Shown here: positions 7,391 to 15,172 of the stretch, in pieces | Layout of the letters: each line of letters begins with the position of its first letter | Position numbering within the stretch: the stretch's first letter is position 1 | NCBI GenBank assembly: GCA_051008895.1 | Contig: JBPCXI010000044.1 | Coordinates: 1-27,255 of the forward strand | DNA: 27,255 nt | DNA from: SMWD01 sp051008895 | GTDB lineage: Bacteria > Pseudomonadota > Gammaproteobacteria > Steroidobacterales > GCA-2729495 | Direction of reading: 5' to 3' | The notes under the pieces: generated by a model | Told to the model about the DNA's origin: nothing | Databases searched by the model: none | The model's input: only the letters and a program-made list of their open reading frames with translations | Translations under genes and position numbers: made by a program

Positions 7391-8320
7391 GTGATCGACA
7401 CCAGCAACCCCATAGCCAGTAACCGTGCAGAGAGAATCGAGCTGACGGCAGCGGACGGCGTTCCGCTGATCGCGCACGTCTATGATGTCGATCGACCCGC
7501 GATCGCAATTGCGACCGCGCTGATGATGCCGGGGATTGGCTTGCCGCAGCGCGCATTCCGGCACCTGGCGACATGGTTGTCGGCGCGGGGTGTTCGTTGC
7601 CTGACGGTGGATTTTCGTGGCATCGGCGAATCGACACATCATCCCGAGTCGATCAGCAGCGCCACACTGCTGAATTGGGCGCGGCTCGATGCGGTTACGG
7701 CGCTGGAGTATGCGGAGCAGCGCTGGAGTGAGCCGCTGGTCATGTTCGGGCATAGTTTCGGCGGGCAACTCGTTGGACTCGCGGAGCCGTTCGACAGACT
7801 GAAGGCTGCGGTGCTGATCGCAGCACAGATCGGTTTGCCGCGTTACTGGGACGGGTTCGAGCGATTGAAGGTCGAGTTCTACTGGCGCGCCGTGCTCCCG
7901 ATCGCATGCTCGATGTTCGATCCGTTGCCCGCGTTGCTTGGGTTCGGCACCCGGCTCCCGCGCGGCGCCGCCGCCGAGTGGGCGCGGTGGGGGCGCAGTC
8001 CGGATTGGTTCTTCTCGTGGGAAGACGATGCGGCCGGGCGTTTCGCAGCATTCAACAGCCCGGTGCTGGCGTTTGCAATCGCCGACGACGGCATTGCGCC
8101 GTCGCGCGCGGTCGACGCATTGCTCGACAGGTATCGCGGAGCCGACGTGAAACGCAGGGATTTGCATCCGCATGAGGTCGGGCTGGCGAATATAGGCCAT
8201 GTAGGATTTTTCCGGCCCGGCGCGATTGAACCAATCTGGGACGAGGCGCTGAATTTCATTCGATTACACGTCGGCACGCCTGAACTTTCCGCTTCGCGCC
8301 CGGTCACAAAACGGACATGA
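7391..8320 (+). CDS. Alpha/beta hydrolase (COG4757-like)
   Basis: 309 residues from GTG 7391. The nucleophile elbow GHSFGGQ is at 120-126 (Ser122), preceded by TVDFRGIGES with the oxyanion region. Asp232/233 in AIADDGIAP and His270 in NIGHVGFF complete a plausible catalytic triad. No signal peptide is present, so it is cytoplasmic. The fold and length resemble the predicted hydrolases of COG4757; the substrate is unknown. GTG 7391 has GGAGAG 13 bases upstream. An in-frame ATG at 7292 would run into the divergent gene and add 33 residues without domain character. The stop overlaps the next ATG (ATGA), making it the first gene of a coupled operon. Confidence 0.85.
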   Translation: MIDTSNPIASNRAERIELTAADGVPLIAHVYDVDRPAIAIATALMMPGIGLPQRAFRHLATWLSARGVRCLTVDFRGIGESTHHPESISSATLLNWARLDAVTALEYAEQRWSEPLVMFGHSFGGQLVGLAEPFDRLKAAVLIAAQIGLPRYWDGFERLKVEFYWRAVLPIACSMFDPLPALLGFGTRLPRGAAAEWARWGRSPDWFFSWEDDAAGRFAAFNSPVLAFAIADDGIAPSRAVDALLDRYRGADVKRRDLHPHEVGLANIGHVGFFRPGAIEPIWDEALNFIRLHVGTPELSASRPVTKRT

Positions 8321-9021
8321 ACGCCGCAAATAACAATAAATCCACAGGCAGTTTCGACGCTGACGTGGACGGCAGTATTCTCGGGCTGCCATTGTCCGAA
8401 CCGGAGCGCCGCGCAGCGGCCAGGCTGCTGCGCATCCAGTCGTTTGGTGAGCGAGTCGCGATGCAGGGCGCGCGCGGCCAGGCACAGTTCGCGCCGACGC
8501 CGGAAGCGCGTCGATTTCTGCGGCGGCAGGCGCGACAGGAAGCTTTTCACGCGTGGCTTTTCGAGCGAGCGGCGCGCGCACTTTGGCCCGATAAGGACCG
8601 AGCCATCGTTGTGGAGATTCCCCCCGCCTTGTTGCGCGTTCGACATCGCCTGCTCGACGCGATCGGTCGACGGTCGTTTTCCGAGGCGGTGGTGATTCAG
8701 CACGTCGCGCTCGAGGCATTGGGTCATGCGGTGCTTGATTGTCTCGATCGCGAGCTGGCCTTGATGAGCAACCCGTTCGGTCGCCTGCGTCGAGTCGTTC
8801 TGGCGCAGGAAGACGCGCATTGCGAGTTTGGCGAGCGTTGGCTCGCGACACTGCGCGAAGATACGGATGTGCGGCGACTCGAAGAGGAGATGACGGCCGA
8901 GGTCGATGACATGCTGCAGGCGATAGCCCCTCTGCTCACGATCCTCGGCGGCGAGCCCGAGCAACTGATCGGCGAGATGCGACAGCGGGCGTTCGGCCGG
9001 AACGCGGCGGTGGCGTCGTGA
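8317..9021 (+). CDS. Ferritin-like diiron four-helix protein, function unknown
   Basis: 234 residues, largely helical. It has the full set of metal ligands of the ferritin-like diiron superfamily in order: Glu45 (SFGERVAMQ), E75-x-x-H78 (QEAFHAW), Glu133 (VALEALGHAV) and E165-x-x-H168 (QEDAHCEFG). This E, ExxH, E, ExxH series is that of carboxylate-bridged diiron oxygenases and oxidases. I do not recognise a named family; it is too divergent to call ferritin, MiaE or a fatty acid desaturase. It is translationally coupled on both sides (ATGA with the hydrolase, GTGA with the glycosyltransferase), so it probably acts on the same pathway. An O2-dependent oxidation or hydroxylation is the best guess. 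Confidence 0.7.
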   Translation: MNAANNNKSTGSFDADVDGSILGLPLSEPERRAAARLLRIQSFGERVAMQGARGQAQFAPTPEARRFLRRQARQEAFHAWLFERAARALWPDKDRAIVVEIPPALLRVRHRLLDAIGRRSFSEAVVIQHVALEALGHAVLDCLDRELALMSNPFGRLRRVVLAQEDAHCEFGERWLATLREDTDVRRLEEEMTAEVDDMLQAIAPLLTILGGEPEQLIGEMRQRAFGRNAAVAS

Positions 9022-9692
9022 TTTCGGTGATCATTCCCGCGCTGAACGAGGCGACGGCGCTGCCTGCAACGCTGGAGTCGTTGCGGCAACAGGCGGGTGC
9101 GTTCGAGACGATCGTCGTCGACGGCGGCAGCAGCGATGAGACCATTGCGGTTGCCGAGAGATTCGGCGATGTCAGCGTAATCAGCGCGCCGCGCGGACGC
9201 GCGGTGCAGATGAACGCGGGCGCGGACATCGCCGCCGGCGACATCCTGCTGTTTCTGCATGCTGACACGCTGCTGCCGACCGGCGCCATTCGCTCGTTGA
9301 ACGCGCTCGAGTCGGATCAGCGGTGCCAGGCCGGCGGATTCCGGCAGCGATTCTCCGGCCGGCACTGGACGCTGCGATTCGTATCGTGGCTACACAATCG
9401 ACGCTGTGCCCTGACGGGAATTTTCTACGGCGATCAGGCGATGTTCGTGCGTCGCGAGCTGTTTCGCGAGCTCGGCGGTTTCCCGAGCGGTGATATGGAA
9501 GACATTGCGTTCTCCGAGAGCGTGCGCAAGCATTGCGAACCGACGTTTCTGAATGCAACTGTCGTTACCGACTCACGCAAGTTCGAGCGGATGGGTCCGC
9601 TACGCAGCCTGTTTCGCTGCCTCACCTTGCTGGTATGTTACGAACTGCGCATGCCGCTGCTCGGTCGTGCGTTCTTTGCGCCGATTCGGTAG
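9018..9692 (+). CDS. Family 2 glycosyltransferase, TIGR04283 type
   Basis: 224 residues of a GT-A glycosyltransferase. SVIIPALNEA opens the fold, VVDGGSSDET (33-42) is the nucleotide-sugar site, GRAVQMNAGA is a TIGR04283 signature, and FLHADT (79-84) supplies the metal-binding acidic residue. GGFPSGDMEDIAFSE holds the acceptor-side acidic cluster. Database members of this group are named for association with arsenosugar or radical-SAM/selenodomain loci, but no radical SAM or arsenic methyltransferase gene is visible here, so that role is not supported by context. It starts with GTG inside the previous stop. The short hydrophobic C-terminus (SLFRCLTLLVCYEL) may sit at the membrane. Confidence 0.85.
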   Translation: MISVIIPALNEATALPATLESLRQQAGAFETIVVDGGSSDETIAVAERFGDVSVISAPRGRAVQMNAGADIAAGDILLFLHADTLLPTGAIRSLNALESDQRCQAGGFRQRFSGRHWTLRFVSWLHNRRCALTGIFYGDQAMFVRRELFRELGGFPSGDMEDIAFSESVRKHCEPTFLNATVVTDSRKFERMGPLRSLFRCLTLLVCYELRMPLLGRAFFAPIR

Positions 9693-9706
9693 CAGGAGGA
9701 ATGTTG

Positions 9707-10525
9707 ATGCGTGTCATCGTGATGTTGCTCGCTCTCGCGGGCGTTGCGCAGCCCGCCGCAGCCGCGCCTTTCGTGCCGAAGTCCGATCTTTGGGCGTTCT
9801 GGCAGGCCGGCGATGAGGACAACCGTGCAGCCGTCGATCACTCTCGCTGGCAGGCGCTGCTCGATCGATACCTGGTGACCGATCACCCGTCCGGCATCAA
9901 CAGATTCGATTACGGTGCCGTGACGGACGACGATCGCGCAGCGCTGCGTGCTTACATAGAGGAACTCGAGGCGATCGATCCGCGGACCCTGAATCGCAAC
10001 GAGCAGGGCGCGTACTGGATCAATCTGTACAACGCCGTGACGATTGAGCTCGTGGTCGAGAACTTCCCCGTGAAGTCGATTCGCAAGATCAACGGCGGGC
10101 TGCTCAGCCTGGGGCCCTGGAACGATGAGCTGGTAGCGGTCGCCGGTAAGGCGCTGACGTTGAATGACATCGAGCATCGTATTCTGCGGCCGATCTATCA
10201 GGATCCGCGAATTCACTACGCCGTCAACTGCGCGAGCCTGGGTTGCCCGAACCTTGCCGACCGGGCATACACCGGGGCCAATATCGCGGAGCTCCTCGAC
10301 GTCGGCGCCTACGACTACATCAATCACCCCCGCGGCGCCGGTTTCGACAAAGACAAGCTGCGCGTCTCGACGATCTACAAGTGGTTCAAAGTGGACTTCG
10401 GCGGCACGGACAGGAAACTGCTCGACCATCTTCAGCGCTACGCTGAAGACGAGCTCGGTTCCCGGCTCGCCGACTATGACGGACGCATTCGTTACGACTA
10501 CGATTGGGACCTGAACGCTCCGTGA
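9707..10525 (+). CDS. Secreted DUF547 protein
   Basis: 272 residues. A signal peptide (VIVMLLALAGVAQPAAAA-P) is followed by a DUF547 domain (PF04784), shown by LNRNEQGAYWINLYNAVTIELV, IHYAVNCASLGCPNL and STIYKWFKVDF. The invariant Asn-Cys and SLGCP motif resemble a cysteine-dependent hydrolase or transglutaminase-like centre, but no activity is established for the family. The ATG at 9707 is chosen because AGGAGG (9694-9699) lies 7 bases upstream; the ATG at 9701 would be only one base away from it. It follows the glycosyltransferase by 14 bases and overlaps the next gene by four. Confidence 0.87.
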   Translation: MRVIVMLLALAGVAQPAAAAPFVPKSDLWAFWQAGDEDNRAAVDHSRWQALLDRYLVTDHPSGINRFDYGAVTDDDRAALRAYIEELEAIDPRTLNRNEQGAYWINLYNAVTIELVVENFPVKSIRKINGGLLSLGPWNDELVAVAGKALTLNDIEHRILRPIYQDPRIHYAVNCASLGCPNLADRAYTGANIAELLDVGAYDYINHPRGAGFDKDKLRVSTIYKWFKVDFGGTDRKLLDHLQRYAEDELGSRLADYDGRIRYDYDWDLNAP

Positions 10526-11244
10526 CACGAGTGCTCGCGGCTCTCGTTCTGTTCGCCTTTGAATGCGTGTCCGCGGCGCCGCTGCTCGCGCCGTTCTCCG
10601 CAATGCAACCCGGTGAAGTGGCGCCCCCGTGGCAGCTGCAGACGATCAGCGGTCGGCCGACTGCGTCGTTTCGAGTTGTCTATCGTGATAGCGATGGCGG
10701 CGTCGTCGAGGCGATCGCATCCGGGTCGGTCGCGAGTCTGATTCATCCTGTCGCCGTGGATCCGCAGTCACGGCCGACCCTGAAGTGGCGCTGGCGCGTG
10801 TTCGATCCGGTCGACGCCAGCGATATCTTCTCGCGCGCCGGCGATGACTTCCCGGCGCGCATCTACGTCATGTTCGATCTCGACCTGGGTGAGCTGCCTT
10901 TCGCCGAGCGCTGGAAGTTGCGAATCGCGCGGGTGTTGTACGGCTCATGGGTACCGTCGGCGGCACTTTGCTATGTGCCGTCGCCCGATACGCCCGTCGG
11001 GACGATCACGCCTAACGCCTACTCGGCGCGCATCCGCATGATCGTCGTCGACGGCGGTCAATCCACAGGCGACGAGTGGGTTGCGTTCTCCCGCGACGTC
11101 GTTAGTGACTACGAAGACGCGTTCGGCGGGCCCGCGCCGCGCATCGCAGGTGTCGCTATCGCAATAGACACCGACGATACCGGCGAGACCGCGGGCGCCG
11201 ACTTCGGCGATGTTGAGCTCGACTGCCCCCGCTGTCCCGAATAG
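10522..11244 (+). CDS. Secreted DUF3047 protein
   Basis: 240 residues from GTG 10522, which overlaps the DUF547 stop (GTGA). A signal peptide (VLAALVLFAFECVSAA) leads into a DUF3047 domain (PF11249), with LKWRWRVFDP, the acidic GDDFPARIYVMFD and an internal region ending in TDDTGETAGADFGDVEL. The family has a beta-rich, lectin-like look and unknown function. Pairing with DUF547 and a TIGR04283 glycosyltransferase suggests an envelope-linked pathway. It ends the five-gene operon; oxyR converges on it 68 bases later. The short gap contains two TGCGCA copies that could pair, but no convincing terminator. Confidence 0.83.
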   Translation: MTRVLAALVLFAFECVSAAPLLAPFSAMQPGEVAPPWQLQTISGRPTASFRVVYRDSDGGVVEAIASGSVASLIHPVAVDPQSRPTLKWRWRVFDPVDASDIFSRAGDDFPARIYVMFDLDLGELPFAERWKLRIARVLYGSWVPSAALCYVPSPDTPVGTITPNAYSARIRMIVVDGGQSTGDEWVAFSRDVVSDYEDAFGGPAPRIAGVAIAIDTDDTGETAGADFGDVELDCPRCPE

Positions 11245-11312
11245 TGTCGCCGCCGGACTAAAGCAGAATATTGCGCAGCGCGATTCGATGCGCAGCTTGA
11301 AAGTCCCGTGCG

Positions 11313-12227
11313 CTACGATGAGTCAGGCGCGACGCTGCGAATCATATCGGCGAGCAGCGCCAGGTCGTCGGCCCGGCTATAGGATCGGCGCCACGCCATG
11401 ACGATCCGGCGACCATAGCGCTCGTCGCCGGCGAGGCTGATATAACGAATCAGTTTGCGCAGCGGCGGCTTTTTCCCGACCGCGATCGACGGCAGCAGCG
11501 TGTAGCCTGCGCCGGCGGCAACCATGTGACGCAGAGTTTCGAGGGACATCGCATGCAGGCGTTTGCCGCTTTGTTGCCTGCGTGCCGGACAGACGTCGAG
11601 CGCCTGGCCCGACAGGCAATGGCCGTCTTCCAGCAACACCATATCGTCACCGCGAAGTTCGCCCGGATCGACGACGCCGAGGTCCGCGAATTCGTGTCCG
11701 ACCGGAACCGCCAGAACGAACGGTTCGTCGAACAGGTCGACCTGCACGATCCCGTCCGGGCGCAGCGGAGCCGCGGCGATAACGACGTCGATCGCGGCGT
11801 CATGCAGCGAGGACATCAGCGACTCGGTCAGGCCTTCGTGAAGGACGAGTTCGAGCTGCGGGTAACGGCGCCGCAACGTCGGCAACAGCAGTGGCACCAG
11901 GTATGGCCCGAGTGTCGCGATGATGCCGACCTTCAGCGGGCCTGCCAACGGGGCGCGGGCGGCCGCTGCGATCTCATCCAGCTCGGCCGCGTCGTCGAGT
12001 ATCGCGCTCGCTTTGCGCACCAGCTTTCGGCCTGTCGGCGTCGTCATCACGCCGCGTTTGCCGCGCTCGAACAGTTCGGTGCCGAGCATTGCCTCGATGC
12101 GTTTCAGGCGCTCGCTGAGTGCGGGTTGCGTGATCGAGCAGGCTTCCGCGGCGCGGCTGACGGAGCCGTACTCTGCCACCGCTATGACGAGCTGGAGGTC
12201 GCGGAAACCGAGGTGTCGGAATGACAT
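11313..12227 (-). CDS. oxyR: Hydrogen peroxide-sensing LysR regulator OxyR
   Basis: 304 residues. The N-terminal winged helix-turn-helix (about 8-60: GSVSRAAEACSITQPALSERL, split by a turn) is followed by the periplasmic-binding-like effector domain. The OxyR-specific loop LLEDGHCLSGQALDVC has Cys204 and Cys213, nine residues apart, the same spacing as the peroxidatic and resolving Cys199/Cys208 pair of E. coli OxyR. Peroxide forms the disulfide and switches the tetramer to activation. It diverges from a catalase gene, the classical target, and an OxyR-type operator overlaps its own start codon, implying autorepression. Confidence 0.95.
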   Translation of the reverse strand: MSFRHLGFRDLQLVIAVAEYGSVSRAAEACSITQPALSERLKRIEAMLGTELFERGKRGVMTTPTGRKLVRKASAILDDAAELDEIAAAARAPLAGPLKVGIIATLGPYLVPLLLPTLRRRYPQLELVLHEGLTESLMSSLHDAAIDVVIAAAPLRPDGIVQVDLFDEPFVLAVPVGHEFADLGVVDPGELRGDDMVLLEDGHCLSGQALDVCPARRQQSGKRLHAMSLETLRHMVAAGAGYTLLPSIAVGKKPPLRKLIRYISLAGDERYGRRIVMAWRRSYSRADDLALLADMIRSVAPDSS

Positions 12228-12262
12228 AGGAAAATCCTATGAAGTAGATATATAAAAACGAT
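12226..12262. promoter_or_regulatory. OxyR operator between oxyR and the catalase gene
   Basis: Four half-sites follow the E. coli OxyR pattern of ATAG-N7-CTAT-N7-ATAG-N7-CTAT exactly in spacing: ATAG (12226-12229), CTAT (12237-12240), ATAT (12248-12251) and CGAT (12259-12262). Fourteen of the 16 core bases match. The first half-site overlaps the oxyR ATG (12225-12227), which fits autorepression. The last ends just before the presumed -35 of the catalase promoter, which fits activation on peroxide. The spacing was counted by hand from the sequence. Confidence 0.75.
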
Positions 12263-12291
12263 TAGACCCTATGTTAGCAGAAGCGTAACTT
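12263..12291 (+). promoter_or_regulatory. Probable catalase promoter
   Basis: TAGACC (12263-12268) and TAACTT (12286-12291) are 17 bases apart. Both are weak matches to the sigma-70 elements, as is usual for activator-dependent promoters, and the -35 directly abuts the OxyR operator. The transcript would have a leader of about 28 bases. GAGGGAGAGA (12311-12320) is a strong ribosome site for the ATG at 12326. Confidence 0.4.
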
Positions 12292-12325
12292 CGTGCCATT
12301 CAGTCAATACGAGGGAGAGATTGCG

Positions 12326-13771
12326 ATGGCTAACAAGTTACTGACGACATCCGCCGGCGCCCCGGTCGCCGACGACAACAACAGCATCAGCGCCGGCGAG
12401 CGCGGGCCGCTGACCTTCGACAACGTGCAGCTGTTCGAGAAACTCGCGCACTTCAATCGTGAGCGTATACCGGAGCGCGTCGTGCATGCGCGCGGCACCG
12501 GCGCATACGGCACGTTCACGCTGGCATCGTCGCTGTCCGAGTACACGCGGGCGAGTTTCCTGCAATCGGCCGGACAGAAGACCGACGTCTTCCTGCGGTT
12601 TTCTACCGTCGGTGGCGGCCAGGACTCCAGCGATTACGCGCGCGACCCGCGTGGTTTCGCGGTGAAGTTCTACACCGACGAAGGCAACTTCGACCTGGTC
12701 GGTAACAATACGCCGGTCTTCTTCCTGAACGATCCGATGAAGTTTCCGGACTTCGTCCACTCGCAGAAGAAGAACCCGCAAACGAATCTACCGGACCCGG
12801 CGCGTATGTTCGAGTACTGGGCAAATCATCCGCAGTCGCTGCACCAGATGACGATCCTGATGTCGGACCGCGGTATTCCGAAATCATGGCGCCACATGAA
12901 CGGCTACGGCTCGCACACGCTGGGTTTCTGGAATGACGACGGCCGGCGCTACTGGGTGAAGTGGCATTTCAAGACCAACCAGGGCGTCGACTGCCTGACC
13001 GAGGAAGAAGCAGCGAGCCTGCCGCCGCACGGCGCGCAGCAGGATCTCGTCGCGGCCATCGAGCGCGGCGACTTCCCGAGCTGGTCCGTGAAGCTGCAGA
13101 TTCTGAGTGAGGACGACGCGCGGGAATTTCCCGTCAATCCGTTCGACCTGACGAAGGTCTGGCCGCATGAGCTTGCACCGCTGCGCGACGTCGGCACACT
13201 GGAGTTGAACCGCAACGTCGGCAACTACTTCGCCGAGACCGAGCAGGCAACGTTTGCGCCGAGCAACCTGGTGCCGGGCATCAGCGCGTCGCCGGACAAG
13301 ATGCTCCAGGCACGGCTGCTCGCGTATCAGGATGCGCATCGCTATCGCGTCGGCGTCAACCACAACCAATTGTCGGTCAACGCGCCGCGTTGCCCCGTCC
13401 ATCACTACCAGCGCGACGGCGCGATGGCGGACGTGTCGGCCAATCAGGCCGCCGGCGTGAACTTCTACCCGCATGACCGGTCAGACGAGGCGTTACCTGA
13501 CAGCACGTATTCGGCGCCGCCGCTGCCGTTGCTGGAGGACGCGTGGGTTCGGCCGCATGACCAGGATGGCGAAGACTACGTTAGCCAGGCCGGGGACCTG
13601 TATCGGATCATGACCGACGAGCAACAGGAAAGATTGGCTGCGACGATCGCCGGTGGGCTTTCCGTGGCCGAGCAGTCCGTAAAGGAGCGGATGCTGAGCT
13701 ACCTGGCGGCTGCTGATCCCGGCTATGCGGAGCGTGTGGACCAGGCGCTCGTTCGCCTCGCGGCGCGCTAG
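12326..13771 (+). CDS. katA: Monofunctional haem catalase (small-subunit type)
   Basis: 481 residues, the length of clade 3 small-subunit catalases. It converts H2O2 to water and O2. Visible are distal His54 in VVHARGTGAYG, distal Asn128 in VGNNTPVFF, and the proximal haem-ligand Tyr334 in RLLAYQDAHRYR (usual form RLFSYxDTHRYR). The FSTVGGGQDSSDYARDPRGF and FVHSQKKNPQT blocks are standard. The ATG at 12326 has a purine-rich ribosome site; an upstream in-frame start at 12293 would overlap the promoter. No signal peptide is present, so it is cytoplasmic. The divergent oxyR and the operator predict peroxide induction. The symbol is by family; katB naming is equally possible. Confidence 0.95.
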   Translation: MANKLLTTSAGAPVADDNNSISAGERGPLTFDNVQLFEKLAHFNRERIPERVVHARGTGAYGTFTLASSLSEYTRASFLQSAGQKTDVFLRFSTVGGGQDSSDYARDPRGFAVKFYTDEGNFDLVGNNTPVFFLNDPMKFPDFVHSQKKNPQTNLPDPARMFEYWANHPQSLHQMTILMSDRGIPKSWRHMNGYGSHTLGFWNDDGRRYWVKWHFKTNQGVDCLTEEEAASLPPHGAQQDLVAAIERGDFPSWSVKLQILSEDDAREFPVNPFDLTKVWPHELAPLRDVGTLELNRNVGNYFAETEQATFAPSNLVPGISASPDKMLQARLLAYQDAHRYRVGVNHNQLSVNAPRCPVHHYQRDGAMADVSANQAAGVNFYPHDRSDEALPDSTYSAPPLPLLEDAWVRPHDQDGEDYVSQAGDLYRIMTDEQQERLAATIAGGLSVAEQSVKERMLSYLAAADPGYAERVDQALVRLAAR

Positions 13772-13869
13772 GCTGGTGCTTCGGTGTCATACTACTGATC
13801 GTTGCGAAGTTGCAAGAATAAGAAGCTGCGTGTCGTGTCTTTGCTGAAACGGGATCGACGGAGCACACA

Positions 13870-15147
13870 ATGAACTTGGCATCACTACTGATAGTGACCG
13901 GCGGTCTGCTCCTGTATTCGCTGATCTCCGGGCGGCTGCAGGGCACGATCGTGACGCCGCCGCTCGCATTCGTCGCGTTCGGATTCGCGATCGGTGCGGG
14001 CGGCCTCGGCATCGCGAACTTTGAGCTCGATCACTCGGCAATTCATTTACTCGCCGAATGCACCCTCGTACTCGTGCTGTTCACCGACGCCGCTCGCATT
14101 GATCTCGGCCGCGTTCGCCGCGACCACGATCTCCCGGTCAGAATGCTGGTCGTCGGATTTCCGCTCGCGATCCTCGCCGGCACGCTGGCAGCGGCCTTTC
14201 TGTTCCCGTCGTTCTCGATCTGGGAAGCGGCGTTGCTCGCGGCATTGCTCGCGCCGACCGATGCCGCACTCGGGCAGGCAGTCGTGTCCGCGAAAATCGT
14301 GCCGTTGCGTGTTCGACAGGCCATCAACGTCGAGAGCGGCCTGAACGACGGTATCGCACTTCCGGCCGTGCTGTTGTTCGCCGCGCTCGCTGTGGGCGCC
14401 GAGGGCGGCAATGATGCCGCTGGATGGGTGCAGTTCGTGCTCTTTCAGCTCGTGCTCGGGCCGCTGACCGGCGTCATCATCGGATTCGTCGGCGCCCGGC
14501 TGCTGGATTCCGCAGCCGAGCGCGGTTGGGCGAACGATTCGTTTCAGGGTATCGGCATCCTGTCGCTCGCCATATTTATGTTTTTGGCTGCGGAACTCGT
14601 CGGCGGCAACGGCTTCATCGCCGCATTCGTCGGTGGCATGGTATTCGGCAACAGCATCCGCAACGAGTGCACGTTCCTGTTCGAGTTTATGGAAACCGAG
14701 GGCCAGTTGTTGATGCTGATCACGTTCCTGTTATTTGGCGCGACGATGCTGCCCGAGGGCGTCGCGCACATGCAGCCGGGCTATATTTTCTATGCGCTCT
14801 TGAGTTTGACGCTGATCAGGATGCTGCCCATCGCGATCTCGCTCATCGGCTCCGGCCTGAGCTTGCCGACGACGCTGTTCCTGGGCTGGTTCGGGCCGCG
14901 TGGCCTGGCGTCGGTCCTGTTCGTGCTGCTGATACTCGAGAACGCCGGGATCGAGCATCGCGACGAGGTGCTCGCGATCACAGTGCTGACCGTCGGTCTC
15001 AGCGTGCTGTTGCACGGCGTTACCGCGGCGCCGCTCGCGAATCGCTACGGCAAGCGCGCGGAACGCATGGGCGAGTGCGAGGAAAACCAGGCGGTCATGG
15101 ATCTACCGCTGCGCGACGGTCAGATGCGCGGCCACAACGAGAAATAG
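13870..15147 (+). CDS. CPA1-type cation/proton antiporter
   Basis: 425 residues with about a dozen hydrophobic membrane segments. The transport core is clear: ALLAPTDAALGQAVV (family LxPTD motif) and NVESGLNDGIALP, whose Asn-Asp pair is typical of electroneutral CPA1 exchangers. FNGFWFGPRG-like GWFGPRGLASVLF is present near the C-terminus. The last 30 residues are polar and cytoplasmic. Transport of Na+ or K+ against H+ is likely; which ion cannot be read. It lies 98 bases after the catalase gene and 25 bases before the Rieske-GltS gene, so it looks like the first gene of that operon. I found no clear promoter in the 98-base gap, so read-through from the catalase promoter is possible. Confidence 0.9.
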   Translation: MNLASLLIVTGGLLLYSLISGRLQGTIVTPPLAFVAFGFAIGAGGLGIANFELDHSAIHLLAECTLVLVLFTDAARIDLGRVRRDHDLPVRMLVVGFPLAILAGTLAAAFLFPSFSIWEAALLAALLAPTDAALGQAVVSAKIVPLRVRQAINVESGLNDGIALPAVLLFAALAVGAEGGNDAAGWVQFVLFQLVLGPLTGVIIGFVGARLLDSAAERGWANDSFQGIGILSLAIFMFLAAELVGGNGFIAAFVGGMVFGNSIRNECTFLFEFMETEGQLLMLITFLLFGATMLPEGVAHMQPGYIFYALLSLTLIRMLPIAISLIGSGLSLPTTLFLGWFGPRGLASVLFVLLILENAGIEHRDEVLAITVLTVGLSVLLHGVTAAPLANRYGKRAERMGECEENQAVMDLPLRDGQMRGHNEK

Positions 15148-15172
15148 ACGAATACTTCGAGGAGTTCCGGGG

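Noticed and set aside
7879..8964. 361-codon minus-strand frame across the hydrolase and ferritin-like genes
   Set aside because: It crosses two coupled plus-strand genes and has no motif of its own.
9018..9692. Arsenosugar biosynthesis locus
   Set aside because: Only the family name of the glycosyltransferase points that way; no arsenic methyltransferase or radical SAM gene is in the window.
9533..9706. N-terminal extension of the DUF547 gene
   Set aside because: It overlaps the glycosyltransferase gene; the ATG at 9707 has an AGGAGG site and starts the signal peptide.
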